From Limnohabitans sp. 2KL-51 (lineage in GTDB: Bacteria; Pseudomonadota; Gammaproteobacteria; Burkholderiales; Burkholderiaceae_C), in the NCBI RefSeq assembly GCF_003063645.1, contig NZ_NESJ01000004.1:1-64000 (forward strand): a stretch of 64,000 bases of DNA, in the 5' to 3' direction. The notes beneath the pieces were generated by a model. The model was not told where the DNA came from, made no database searches, and saw only the letters and a list, made by a program, of their open reading frames with translations. The position numbers and the translations under genes are program-made. Positions 19,224-28,060 of the stretch are shown here, piece after piece (within the stretch, counting starts at the first letter, position 1; each line of letters begins with the position of its first letter).

Positions 19224-19991
19224 ATGTTTTCTCGCCTTCGCTCCGATATCCAGTGCATCCTTGACCGGGACCCCGCCGCCCGCACCGCTTGGGAGGTGCT
19301 GACCTGTTACCCGGGTCTGCACGCTTTGGTGCTGCACCGCCGTGCGCACTGGTGCTGGAACCACGGTTTCAAGTGGCTGGGGCGCTTCATCTCGCATGTG
19401 TCTCGTTGGATGACGGGCATCGAAATTCACCCCGGTGCCAAGATCGGTGAACGTGTCTTTTTTGACCACGCCATGGGCGTGGTGGTGGGCGAAACCGCCG
19501 AAATTGGCGACGGATGTACGATTTACCAAGGCGTGACCTTGGGCGGCACATCGCTCTACAAAGGTGCCAAGCGCCACCCCACGCTGGGCAAAGATGTGGT
19601 GGTCAGCGCTGGGGCCAAGGTGTTGGGTGGTTTTGAGGTGGGCGATGGAGCCAAGATAGGCAGCAACGCGGTGGTGATCAAGCCAGTGCCGGCTGGCGCC
19701 ACAGCGGTGGGCATTCCGGCGCGCATCATCCCCTCCAAGGTGGGCGAGAGCGCCGATGTGTCGGGCACCGAGCGCAAATTCAGCGCCTATGGCATCACGC
19801 AAGACGATGACCCGGTGAGCCAGGCTTTGCGTGGTCTGATCGACAACGCGGCCGGTCAAGAGGCGCAAATCTCCTTGATCTGGAAGGCTTTGGAGCAACT
19901 GTGTGCACAACAACACATGCCAGTGCCCGGAGTAGGCGCAGCCCGGGAAACATTCGAAGCCGATAAATTTAACCAGCTGGTGGGCAAATAA
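19224..19991 (+). CDS. cysE: Serine O-acetyltransferase CysE
   Basis: A 255-residue enzyme of cysteine synthesis (serine + acetyl-CoA to O-acetylserine). After the N-terminal helical region come left-handed beta-helix hexapeptide repeats, including [20 protein letters not shown] with the active-site Asp-His, and [10 protein letters not shown]. It is the shorter form found in beta-proteobacteria, with a non-conserved C-terminal extension of about 70 residues that ends VGK. It converges with dnaG, with only 3 bp between stops. Confidence 0.95.
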   Translation: MFSRLRSDIQCILDRDPAARTAWEVLTCYPGLHALVLHRRAHWCWNHGFKWLGRFISHVSRWMTGIEIHPGAKIGERVFFDHAMGVVVGETAEIGDGCTIYQGVTLGGTSLYKGAKRHPTLGKDVVVSAGAKVLGGFEVGDGAKIGSNAVVIKPVPAGATAVGIPARIIPSKVGESADVSGTERKFSAYGITQDDDPVSQALRGLIDNAAGQEAQISLIWKALEQLCAQQHMPVPGVGAARETFEADKFNQLVGK

Positions 19992-19994
19992 GCC

Positions 19995-22052
19995 TCAATC
20001 CAGTGACACCATGGCCGCTGTGGCTTTGAGTTCGCGCCAGCGTTTGTCCAGGCTGCTGTAACGGGCCAGCGCTTCCGGGTCTTGGCCACTTTGGTGTTGG
20101 GCCAAGGCCTCGTTCTTGAGCTGTTGCAAATGGTCGATCATCAGCATGCTCAGCAATCTTCGAAGCTCTTGCCTTGCCTCTTGCGGATCGGGTGGAGTGG
20201 CGTTGTCCAAGCCCACCGCGTTGTTCATTCTGTCCTGTGCCACCCAACGCTGGGCATCTTCTGCAAAGGGCTGGCCTTGCATGTATTCGCTCAATGTGGA
20301 CCAGCCCAGTGCCCCTTGTTCATGAAACACGGATTCGAGCCAGGCAAACAAAGGCCCATGCGGTGCCGGCAGGGCACACAACATGGCGTGGTCTTGACCG
20401 GCCAATGATTCCCACAGCGCCATGTTGCCCAGCAGCAGTCGGGCCGCGTGGTCGGCTCGACTGGCGGGCACGGTTCGTGGGCCGGTGTAAACGGGTGGCT
20501 GCTCACGTTTGTACTTGCTGTTACCTTTGAAGCTGGGCGTCCAGTTGGGGTTTTTGTTTTTCCAGTTGCTGTTGCCGTTAGACGGCACGAAAGTGTTGGC
20601 ACCCGACCAAGCCTGTTGATCGCCGTAGTTTGGCTCGAAGTTGGGGTATTCGTCATGCCCTGCACTGGCTGCATGACTGAAGGCCGCGTTGGCCGATTGG
20701 GGTGCGGGTGCTGCTGCATTGCGCGAAGCAGGTGCAAAGCGCTGGTCACTGGCCGCTTGCTGGCCCCACAGTTTTTCCAAGCCTGCAGTCTCCAACTGAA
20801 TCAGTTGCGCCAGCTCTAAAAGCAATTGTTGCTTGAGTGCGCCGTCAGGCAGCAGTTGCCACAGCGGGCGGGCTTGGCTCGACAGCCGAGCTCGGCCTTC
20901 GGCGCTTTGAAGGTCGCAGTCGGCGCTGGCCGCTTCGATCAAAAACCGCGACAGGGGCATAGCCTGTTTGATCTGCTCTGCAAACGCCTCTTGGCCAAAC
21001 TCGCGCACATAGCTGTCGGGGTCGTGCTCGGCGGGCAAAAACAAAAACTTGATGCTGCGCACATCGGTGGCGTAGGGCAGCGCGCCGTCGAGCGCCTTGC
21101 GGGCGGCGCGTCGGCCCGCGCTGTCTCCGTCAAAACTGAAGACCACCGCGTCGGTGAAGCGGAACAACTTTTGCACATGGTCGGGTGTGCAGGCTGTGCC
21201 CAGGGTGGCCACGGCGTTGGCAAAGCCCAGCTGGGCCAGCGCCACCACGTCCATGTAGCCTTCGGTGACCAGCACATAGCCTGCGCTGTGCAGGGCTTCG
21301 CGGGCTTCGTACAGGCCATACAGCTCGCGGCCTTTATGAAAGACGGGGGTTTCGGGTGAGTTGAGGTATTTGGGGGTGCCGCTGCCGATCACCCGCCCGC
21401 CAAAGCCGATGCATTCGCCTTTGATGTTGCGGATCGGGAACATGATTCGGTCGCGGAAGCGGTCGTAGCGTTTGTCGTCTTCTTCGTTGACGATGACCAG
21501 TCCCGACTCGGCCAATAGCGGTTCGTCGTATTTGGGGAAGATGCTGGCCAGACTGCGCCAGCCTTCAGGCGCGTAGCCCAGGCCAAAGCGCTTGGCAATC
21601 TGGCCCGACAGGCCCCGGCCTTTGAGGTAATCAATGGCGTGCGGGGTGATTTTGAGCTGGTCGCGGTAGGCCTCGCCCGCTTTTTCCAGCACATCGCTCA
21701 GGCTGTCTTGCTTGGCTTTTTGGGCGGCGGCTTTGGCGCGGTCTTCGGGCGACTGCTGCTCTTCGGGCACCACCATGCCGGTTTGCTGGGCCAGGTCTTT
21801 CACCGCTTCGATGAAGGTCATGCCCGCGTGCTCCATCAAAAAACCAATGGCATTGCCGTTTTTGCCGCAGCCAAAGCAGTGGAAAAACTGCTTGGTGGGG
21901 CTGACGCTGAAGCTGGGGGATTTTTCGCCGTGGAAGGGACACAGGCCCATGAAGTTGGCACCCCCTTTCTTGAGCTGCACGTACTTGCCCACGATGTCGA
22001 CCACGTCGACACGGGACAGCAACTCCTGGATGAAAGACTGGGGGATGGCCAT
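19995..22052 (-). CDS. dnaG: DNA primase DnaG
   Basis: A 685-residue replicative primase. The zinc-binding domain shows LCPFHGEKSPSF and then HCFGCG (CHCC ligands) in the first 65 residues. The TOPRIM RNA polymerase core has VTEGYMDVVALAQ and SFDGDSAGRRAA. A Pro/Ala/Asn-rich linker (about 430-530) leads to the C-terminal helicase-binding domain. Bacterial dnaG is usually between rpsU and rpoD; here it is convergent with cysE and divergent from an acyl-CoA synthetase, so the classical macromolecular synthesis operon is not kept. Confidence 0.97.
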   Translation of the reverse strand: MAIPQSFIQELLSRVDVVDIVGKYVQLKKGGANFMGLCPFHGEKSPSFSVSPTKQFFHCFGCGKNGNAIGFLMEHAGMTFIEAVKDLAQQTGMVVPEEQQSPEDRAKAAAQKAKQDSLSDVLEKAGEAYRDQLKITPHAIDYLKGRGLSGQIAKRFGLGYAPEGWRSLASIFPKYDEPLLAESGLVIVNEEDDKRYDRFRDRIMFPIRNIKGECIGFGGRVIGSGTPKYLNSPETPVFHKGRELYGLYEAREALHSAGYVLVTEGYMDVVALAQLGFANAVATLGTACTPDHVQKLFRFTDAVVFSFDGDSAGRRAARKALDGALPYATDVRSIKFLFLPAEHDPDSYVREFGQEAFAEQIKQAMPLSRFLIEAASADCDLQSAEGRARLSSQARPLWQLLPDGALKQQLLLELAQLIQLETAGLEKLWGQQAASDQRFAPASRNAAAPAPQSANAAFSHAASAGHDEYPNFEPNYGDQQAWSGANTFVPSNGNSNWKNKNPNWTPSFKGNSKYKREQPPVYTGPRTVPASRADHAARLLLGNMALWESLAGQDHAMLCALPAPHGPLFAWLESVFHEQGALGWSTLSEYMQGQPFAEDAQRWVAQDRMNNAVGLDNATPPDPQEARQELRRLLSMLMIDHLQQLKNEALAQHQSGQDPEALARYSSLDKRWRELKATAAMVSLD

Positions 22053-22186
22053 GGGCTTATTTTCACCGATGTGGGCCAGCGATCGGTCAGGCCGGGTGAA
22101 GTGTTTCGGGGCAAACCAGCATGGCTTTGTGCGCCAGCTCAGGCAAACTGTGCAACATTGGACCTAGAGCCGAAAGGAATGCCTTC

Positions 22187-23845
22187 ATGAACGAAACCAA
22201 AGTCAGCATATTTAACCAAGACTTGCCCCAAACCCCCGCCAACCACGCGCCGATCTCTCCCCTGAGCTTCATTGAGCGCACGGCCGAGGTGTACCCCCAT
22301 CGCCTGGCCATCGTGCACGGCGATTTGCGCCAGGATTGGGCCACCACCTACCGCCGTTGCCGCCAACTGGCCAGTGCCCTCACACAGGCCGGCATTGGCA
22401 AGAACGATACGGTGGCCGTGATGCTCCCCAATACGCCGCCCATGGTCGAGGCGCATTTTGGCATCCCGATGGCGGGTGCAGTGCTCAATGCGATCAACAC
22501 CCGACTCGACCCGGAGACCGTGGCCTTTATGCTGGACCACGGCGAGGCTAAGGCCGTGATCGTGGACCCGGAATTTTCGGGGGTGATGAAAAAAGCGCTG
22601 GCGCTGCGCCAGTCCCCCCGGCCTTTGCTGGTGATTGACGTGGAGGATGCGTTGTTCACTGGGGCCACCGAGCCGCTGGGCTCACTCACGTACGAGGCTT
22701 TTGTGGCCCGTGGTGATGCGAACTTTGCTTGGAGCCTGCCTGGCGATGAATGGGATGCCATTGCGCTGAACTACACCAGTGGCACCACCGGTAACCCCAA
22801 GGGCGTGGTCTACCACCACCGGGGCGCGGCCACCAACGCGATCTCGAACATTCTGGAATGGGACATGCCCAAGCATGCGGCGTATTTGTGGACGCTGCCC
22901 ATGTTCCATTGCAACGGCTGGTGCTTTCCCTGGACGGTGGCGGCGCGTGCGGGCGTGAACGTGTGTTTGCGCAAGGTCGATGCCCAAGCCATGTTCGATG
23001 CCATGCGCAACCACGGCGTCACGCATTACTGCGGTGCGCCCATCGTGCACGGTCTGCTGGTCAATGCCCCGGCCGCCATGAAGGCGGGCGTGCCCGCAGG
23101 CATCAAGGCCATGGTGGCGGGCGCTGCGCCGCCTGCTTCGATGATCGAAGGCATGGAGCAGTTGGGCTTTGACCTGACCCATGTGTATGGCCTGACCGAG
23201 GTCTATGGCCCGGCTACTGTGTGCCCCAAACACCCCGAGTGGGATGCACTCGATATTGGCGATCGGGCCCGACTGAATGCCCGCCAAGGCGTGCGCTACC
23301 ACCTGCAGCGCGATGTGCGCGTGCTCAACCCCGAGACGATGCAGCCCGTGCCACAAGACGGCGAGACCATGGGCGAGATCATGTTCAAGGGCAACATCAC
23401 CATGAAGGGGTATCTCAAGAACCCCAAGGCCACGCAAGAGGCTTTTGCGGGTGGGTGGTTTCACAGCGGTGACCTTGCGGTGCAGTACCCGGATGGCTAC
23501 TTCAAGATCAAGGACCGCAGCAAGGACATCATCATCTCGGGCGGCGAAAACATCTCATCGATTGAGGTGGAAGACGTGCTGTACCGCCACCCCGCGGTGC
23601 TGGCGGCGGCCGTGGTGGCTAAGCCCGATGTGCGCTGGGGCGAGACGCCTTGCGCCTTTGTGGAGCTGAAGGCCGACGCGCAGGTCACGGCCGAGCAGAT
23701 CGTGGCGCATTGCAAGCAGCACTTGGCGGGCTTCAAGGTGCCGCGTGCGGTGGTGTTTGGCGAATTGCCCAAAACCAGCACCGGCAAAATTCAGAAATTC
23801 GAGTTGCGCAAGCAGGCGGGTTCGGCGCAAGCCATTGACATTTGA
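22187..23845 (+). CDS. Acyl-CoA synthetase (AMP-binding)
   Basis: A 552-residue adenylate-forming ligase. The P-loop is YTSGTTGNPKGVVYHHRG; the adenine pocket is VYGLTEVYGPATVCPKHPEW; the hinge and C-terminal domain contain DRSKDIIISGGENISSIEVE, and the catalytic Lys is in PKTSTGKIQKFELRK. It activates a carboxylic acid to its CoA thioester. The sequence resembles the medium-chain and DmdB-like (methylmercaptopropionate) CoA ligases found in Comamonadaceae, but the substrate is not certain. The start at 22187 has a GAAAGGA ribosome site 9 bases upstream. Confidence 0.9.
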   Translation: MNETKVSIFNQDLPQTPANHAPISPLSFIERTAEVYPHRLAIVHGDLRQDWATTYRRCRQLASALTQAGIGKNDTVAVMLPNTPPMVEAHFGIPMAGAVLNAINTRLDPETVAFMLDHGEAKAVIVDPEFSGVMKKALALRQSPRPLLVIDVEDALFTGATEPLGSLTYEAFVARGDANFAWSLPGDEWDAIALNYTSGTTGNPKGVVYHHRGAATNAISNILEWDMPKHAAYLWTLPMFHCNGWCFPWTVAARAGVNVCLRKVDAQAMFDAMRNHGVTHYCGAPIVHGLLVNAPAAMKAGVPAGIKAMVAGAAPPASMIEGMEQLGFDLTHVYGLTEVYGPATVCPKHPEWDALDIGDRARLNARQGVRYHLQRDVRVLNPETMQPVPQDGETMGEIMFKGNITMKGYLKNPKATQEAFAGGWFHSGDLAVQYPDGYFKIKDRSKDIIISGGENISSIEVEDVLYRHPAVLAAAVVAKPDVRWGETPCAFVELKADAQVTAEQIVAHCKQHLAGFKVPRAVVFGELPKTSTGKIQKFELRKQAGSAQAIDI

Positions 23846-23898
23846 CGGACCCCTGGGCCAGGCATCTGGAAGGTCTTTTTTTCTGTGCTGCTCAAACG

Positions 23899-23926
23899 AC
23901 AAAGGCCACCTTGCGGTGGCCTTTGT
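23899..23926. terminator. Rho-independent terminator
   Basis: Perfect 12-bp stem (GGCCACC/GGTGGCC core) with TTGC loop, flanked by AAA and TTT. It lies between the convergent acyl-CoA synthetase gene and the small Lys-rich protein gene and can serve both. Confidence 0.92.
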
Positions 23927-23977
23927 TTGTGACTTGAACTGGGTCAGACCTGCTGGCACAGCCTGGCTGCGATGGGC

Positions 23978-24223
23978 TCAGGCCTTGCTCTTCTTTTTGG
24001 ACTTCTTGCTTTTCTTGGAGGTCTTTTTGGCCGCTTTTTTCTTGGCCGGTGCTTCGGCTTTGTGTGTGGCAGCCGGGGCGGGTGCAGGGGCCACAGTCGG
24101 GTTGGCGGTCACGGCAGGGGCAGCAATTGGCGCAGGTGCGGGCGCCTGCGCCGGTGCGGCCGACTGGGCCATGGCGGCGGCAGCCAGCAGGCTGGCCAGT
24201 AGGGTGGTGATGGACTTGATCAT
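23978..24223 (-). CDS. Small secreted Ala/Pro- and Lys-rich protein
   Basis: An 81-residue protein with a clear signal peptide (MIKSITTLLASLLAAAAMAQ, cleavage after AMA) followed by an Ala/Pro-rich stretch and a strongly basic tail made of repeated Lys-Lys and Ser-Lys. The open frame extends to 24466 but only the part from 24223 has a good start. Similar small proteins are common in Burkholderiales and have no assigned function; electrostatic binding to nucleic acid or cell wall is a guess. An AT-rich stretch upstream (24240-24300) is a likely promoter region. Confidence 0.7.
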   Translation of the reverse strand: MIKSITTLLASLLAAAAMAQSAAPAQAPAPAPIAAPAVTANPTVAPAPAPAATHKAEAPAKKKAAKKTSKKSKKSKKKSKA

Positions 24224-24308
24224 GCGTCGCCTTTGAAAATCGGGAAAAAATAATTCCTTTATATTATGGAAGGCGAAGCTGTATTTTTGAGACAGGACAT
24301 TCAAATTT

Positions 24309-24857
24309 TTATGCGATGTCGAAGGCGTGGGTGATGAAGTGACCCGCACGCCGGTCGGCAAAGTAGTGCTCCAGCGTTTCCTTGACGGTCCTGAAGGCCA
24401 GTTCGTCCCATGGAATTTCTTCTTCGGTGAACAAACGCGCTTCCATGGTTTCGTGGCCGGGGTCAAACACGTCGCTGGTCAGTCGGGCGCGGTAATACAA
24501 ATGCACTTGACCTACACGGGCGACGCTCATCACGGTGAAAAGGTCTTCCATGATGAACTGCGCACCGGCCTCTTCGGTGGTCTCGCGTGCTGCGCCTTCC
24601 GAGGTGGATTCGCCCAGCTCCATGAAGCCTGCGGGCAAGGTCCATTTGCCTTTGCGCGGTTCGATGTTGCGTTTGCACAGCAGCACCTTCTCACCCCAGT
24701 GGGGCACTGTGCCCACCACGTTCAGGGGGTTTTCGTAGTGCACTGTGTGGCAGGCGGTGCAGATGGCGCGCAGCTTGGTGTCGCCGTCATCGGGCAAACG
24801 GTAGGCCACCGCTGCGCCGCATTGACGGCAATGGCGAATGGCTTCCCGTGTGTGCAT
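24309..24857 (-). CDS. Nudix hydrolase with N-terminal zinc ribbon
   Basis: A 182-residue protein. A zinc ribbon (CRQCG at residues 10-14, CTAC at about 33-36) precedes a Nudix fold with the box GFMELGESTSEGAARETTEEAG (G at start, REXXEE in the middle), here RETTEEAG. The layout recalls NudC-type NADH pyrophosphatases but is shorter; the exact nucleotide substrate is unknown. It starts 4 bp after the TRAP dctM stop and is probably the last gene of that operon. Confidence 0.88.
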   Translation of the reverse strand: MHTREAIRHCRQCGAAVAYRLPDDGDTKLRAICTACHTVHYENPLNVVGTVPHWGEKVLLCKRNIEPRKGKWTLPAGFMELGESTSEGAARETTEEAGAQFIMEDLFTVMSVARVGQVHLYYRARLTSDVFDPGHETMEARLFTEEEIPWDELAFRTVKETLEHYFADRRAGHFITHAFDIA

Positions 24858-24861
24858 AGTG

Positions 24862-26178
24862 TCAGATTTTTAGAGTAAACAAGACCACGGACGGAACAAA
24901 CACGATCAGCAAGATGCGCAGCAGGTCCGAGGCTAAAAATGGCATGATGTACCGGAAGATGTCCTTCATGGGCACATCTTTCGTCATGCTGCTGATGATA
25001 AACACGTTCATGCCCACGGGTGGCGTGATCAGACCAATCTCCACAACCATCAGTGCCAATATGCCAAACCAGATGGCCTTGGATTCAGGGTCCATGCCCC
25101 ACAGGTCAATGCCCATGATGATGGGAAAGAAAATCGGGATGGTCAGCAGCAGCATGGACAGGCTGTCCATCACGCAGCCCAGGACCAGGTAAATGCCGAT
25201 GATGGTGAACAGTACGGCCAGAGGAGACAGGTCCATGCCGACCACCCATTTCGCCAGCTCGGTGTTGACTTGGGTCAGTGCCAGAAACACGTTCAACACG
25301 TCTGCGCCCAGCAAGATCAAAAAGATCATGCCCGTGCCCACCGCCGCACCGTACAAGCATTGCAGCAGGCCTTCACCGCGCAAACCGCCCGATTTCCAGG
25401 CCACAAAAGCGGTGGCCACGGTGCCGATCGAGGCGGCTTCGGTGGGGGTGAAGATGCCGCCATAAATGCCGCCAATGACCACCATGAAAATCAACAATAC
25501 TGGCCAAGTCTCGGTCAGGGCCCGCAAGCGTTGGGCCCAGCTGAAACGATCACCCCGGGGCGCATCTTGTGGACTGATACGGGCGATGATGCCGATGACC
25601 ACCATGTAGCCAATGGCCGCGATGATGCCTGGCACGAAAGCAGCCATGAACAATTTGGCGATGTTTTGTTCGGTCATGATGGCGTAGATGACCAAGGGCA
25701 CCGAAGGTGGAATCAAAATGCCCAGCGTGCCGCCCGCTGCGATCACGGCTGCCGAAAGGCGCTCGGAGTAGTTGTGCGCTTTGAGCTCGGGCAATGCCAC
25801 CTGGCCCATGGTGGCCGCTGTGGCCAGCGATGAGCCGCAAATGGCCCCAAAACCGGCGCAAGAAGTGACGGCGGCCATGGCCATGCCGCCGCGCCAGTGC
25901 CCAATCATGGCGTTGCCCGCCTTGAACAAAGCCTTGGACAGGCCGCCATTGGTGGCGAACTGGCCCATCAACAAGAACAGCGGCACCACCGACAAGTCAT
26001 AGTTCGAGTAGCGTGCAAAGGCGACGTTCTTGTAATAGTTCATCAACGGGTCCCAGCCCGACATGAAGATATAACCCACACTGCCCGTCAGCAGCATGGC
26101 CACGCCAATATGGATCCTGAGCGCCAACAGCAGCATTAGGACGGCGAACATCAAGGAACCCCATTCGATGCCGGTCAT
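24862..26178 (-). CDS. dctM: TRAP transporter large permease (DctM)
   Basis: A 438-residue integral membrane protein with about 12 hydrophobic segments, the ion-coupled transport subunit of a TRAP system that uses the Na+ or H+ gradient to import organic acids. Typical motifs: AGFGAICGSSLATAATMGQV, GGTLGILIPPSVPLVIYA, FTPTEAASIGTVA and LITPPVGMNVFIIS. It overlaps the dctQ stop by 4 bases (ATGA). The protein signals a C4-dicarboxylate or similar carboxylate but not the exact substrate. Confidence 0.95.
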   Translation of the reverse strand: MTGIEWGSLMFAVLMLLLALRIHIGVAMLLTGSVGYIFMSGWDPLMNYYKNVAFARYSNYDLSVVPLFLLMGQFATNGGLSKALFKAGNAMIGHWRGGMAMAAVTSCAGFGAICGSSLATAATMGQVALPELKAHNYSERLSAAVIAAGGTLGILIPPSVPLVIYAIMTEQNIAKLFMAAFVPGIIAAIGYMVVIGIIARISPQDAPRGDRFSWAQRLRALTETWPVLLIFMVVIGGIYGGIFTPTEAASIGTVATAFVAWKSGGLRGEGLLQCLYGAAVGTGMIFLILLGADVLNVFLALTQVNTELAKWVVGMDLSPLAVLFTIIGIYLVLGCVMDSLSMLLLTIPIFFPIIMGIDLWGMDPESKAIWFGILALMVVEIGLITPPVGMNVFIISSMTKDVPMKDIFRYIMPFLASDLLRILLIVFVPSVVLFTLKI

Positions 26179-26696
26179 GGTGTGATTTCTTTCATTTTTT
26201 CAAGGGTGCGGTAAAGGGCTGTGACGGTCAGCAGCGCAAACGAGGGCACCAGGGGCACATAGGCCCACCAAGTGGGGATCTCCAGCAGCATCGACGCGTC
26301 AAAGTTACCCTGCAAATCCCGCAAGCCCACCCAGATGCGCCAAGTGAGCAAAGCAGAAAACCCGGCCAACAACAGGTGCGCCAGCGTGTCCAGTAAGGCA
26401 TTGAGTTGGGCGGGCGCTTTGGCTGTGAAAAAGTCCACGATCACATGGCCCGAAATCCAGTGGGTGTAGGGCAGCGACATGGCCACAGCACCCGCGCACA
26501 AAAACTGAACCAACTCGTAATCGCCGAGCAAGGGCGAGTCAAAAAACGCACGGCCAACGATGCTGCGCAAAGACATGAAGGCCATGGCCAACAAGGTCAA
26601 GCCCGACAAAATGGCCAAAAATTTACTCAAACGGTCCAGCACCCAGCCCAGACCTTGGTACTGACGTGTGGATATGACATGGACGACTTCAGCCAC
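26175..26696 (-). CDS. dctQ: TRAP transporter small permease (DctQ)
   Basis: A 173-residue membrane protein with four hydrophobic segments, the small partner of DctM (e.g. FLAILSGLTLLAMAFMSLR and FLCAGAVAMSLPYTHW). The open frame reaches 26741, but an AAGGAG site ends 7 bases before the GTG at 26694-26696. The upstream part would also be inside an intrinsic terminator, so I place the start at GTG 26696. Its 3' end overlaps dctM. Confidence 0.9.
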   Translation of the reverse strand: MAEVVHVISTRQYQGLGWVLDRLSKFLAILSGLTLLAMAFMSLRSIVGRAFFDSPLLGDYELVQFLCAGAVAMSLPYTHWISGHVIVDFFTAKAPAQLNALLDTLAHLLLAGFSALLTWRIWVGLRDLQGNFDASMLLEIPTWWAYVPLVPSFALLTVTALYRTLEKMKEITP

Positions 26697-26714
26697 AGGG
26701 CTTCTCCTTGGGAC

Positions 26715-26746
26715 AAAAAAATGGGGTGGGCCGCAGCTCACCCCAT
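26715..26746 (-). terminator. Intrinsic terminator/attenuator between dctP and dctQM
   Basis: On the minus strand: 8-bp stem ATGGGGTG/CACCCCAT with a 10-base loop, followed by a T-run of six or seven. It lies 25 bp past the dctP stop and ahead of the dctQ ribosome site. Partial termination would make more binding protein than permease. Confidence 0.9.
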
Positions 26747-26771
26747 GGCTCTCGAAGCAAGACCGAAGTCT

Positions 26772-27806
26772 TTACTTGGTGTATTGCTTGATCAGGTCCT
26801 GGGCTTCCTTGAGCATGGCGGCACCGTTCAGCCCACGCTTGTTCATGTTGTCCACCCACTCGTTGTCCTGCTCGTCGGTGGCCTTCTTCCAGCGTGCCAG
26901 CTCAGCCGGTGGGATCACCGAGATGGTCTGGGTTTTGGTGTCTGCAAACACCTTGCGGCCTGGCACATCGTTGCCCTCTTGCGTGCCCCCTAAGAAAGCC
27001 GAGAACTCGCGACCGGAGTTCTTGTCGATCACGGCTTTCAGGTCAGCAGGCAGCGACTCGTACTTGGCCTTGTTCATGGGTACCACGAACACGGTGGTGT
27101 ACAAAGCAGGGTAACTCTTGTCGGTCTCGGCGCTGAACTTGGTCAGCTCGTGCACCTTCAGGCCGGGAGCCACTTCGTAGGGGATCACCGCGCCATCGAT
27201 CACGCCTTTGGACAGGGCTTCAGGTACCTGTGGAACAGGCATACCCACAGGAGTGGCACCCATCTTGGTCAGCATTTTGGTCACGTTGGCTGTGGGGCCG
27301 CGCACCTTCAAGCCTTTGAGGTCTTCCATTTTGGTGATCTGCTTGTCGCGGGTGAAGATCACGCCTGGGCCGTGCACGTGAACGGCCAGCAGTTTCACAT
27401 CCTTGTGCTCGTCCATGGCGTTCTTTTGCACGAAGTCCCAAGCGGCACGGCTGGTGGCTGCAGCATTGGTCATGGTGAAGGGCAGCTCAAACACTTGAGT
27501 TTTGACAAAGCGGCCTGCCGAGTAACCCGCCACAGTCCAGACCACGTCGGCCACGCCGTCTTTGGCTTGGTCATACAGCTGAGGTGGCGTGCCGCCCAGT
27601 TGCATGGCGGGGTAGATTTCGCACTTTAGGCGGTCTTTGGAGTCGCGTGCAATGTTCTTGCACCAGTCGCCCAGCATGGTGGTGTGCTGGATGGACTGTG
27701 GGCCCAAAAAGTGGTGCACTTTAAGGGTGATGGTCTGGGCGTGAGCGCCAAAACCAACGGCCATCAGGCCTGCGGCCAAGGCCGTTTGTTGTAAGAACTT
27801 CTTCAT
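26772..27806 (-). CDS. dctP: TRAP transporter periplasmic substrate-binding protein (DctP)
   Basis: A 344-residue periplasmic binding protein. The signal peptide MKKFLQQTALAAGLMAVGFG AHA ends at a clear AHA-Q cleavage site. The mature part shows the DctP fold, e.g. LKGLKVRGPTANVTKM, the site with the Arg that usually binds the carboxylate, and VDGAVIPYEVAP. It belongs to the class often linked to aromatic or alpha-keto acid uptake. The start at 27806 is chosen for the signal peptide, against an upstream ATG at 27854. It heads the dctPQM-nudix operon. Confidence 0.94.
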   Translation of the reverse strand: MKKFLQQTALAAGLMAVGFGAHAQTITLKVHHFLGPQSIQHTTMLGDWCKNIARDSKDRLKCEIYPAMQLGGTPPQLYDQAKDGVADVVWTVAGYSAGRFVKTQVFELPFTMTNAAATSRAAWDFVQKNAMDEHKDVKLLAVHVHGPGVIFTRDKQITKMEDLKGLKVRGPTANVTKMLTKMGATPVGMPVPQVPEALSKGVIDGAVIPYEVAPGLKVHELTKFSAETDKSYPALYTTVFVVPMNKAKYESLPADLKAVIDKNSGREFSAFLGGTQEGNDVPGRKVFADTKTQTISVIPPAELARWKKATDEQDNEWVDNMNKRGLNGAAMLKEAQDLIKQYTK

Positions 27807-27844
27807 CGACTTGTCTCCATCATGGGTTGAAAAACGGGATGATA

Positions 27845-27864
27845 AACCAACCAAGCGGTCGGTT
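27845..27864. promoter_or_regulatory. Candidate TetR-type operator before dctP
   Basis: Arms AACCAACC (27845-27852) and GGTCGGTT (27857-27864) around AAGC match as inverted repeats at 7 of 8 positions, a form common for TetR-family sites. It lies about 40 bp upstream of the dctP start. No TetR gene is in the window. The same 27,807-28,060 gap also has the palindrome AGGGTTAACCCT (27965-27976) and a hairpin GCACTTTT/AAAAGTGC (27994-28020). Confidence 0.4.
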
Positions 27865-28060
27865 AATGAAAAGAATGGCTCAAGGGGTGCTCAGTTTTGG
27901 GAGCCCTAAAGCCCCCTTCTTGCACCGCATATGAATTATGTTGCATCTTCGGTCGCCATTTACGAGGGTTAACCCTTTATTTTGAGGGGGTATGCACTTT
28001 TGTTCATTGAATAAAAGTGCTTTTGCGGCTGGTCGGACTGCGTTTTGGCGACCTTGCAGG

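Noticed and set aside
27994..28020. Hairpin GCACTTTT/AAAAGTGC as a terminator
   Set aside because: The T-run is on the plus strand, where no gene reads into it; on the minus strand no T-run follows.
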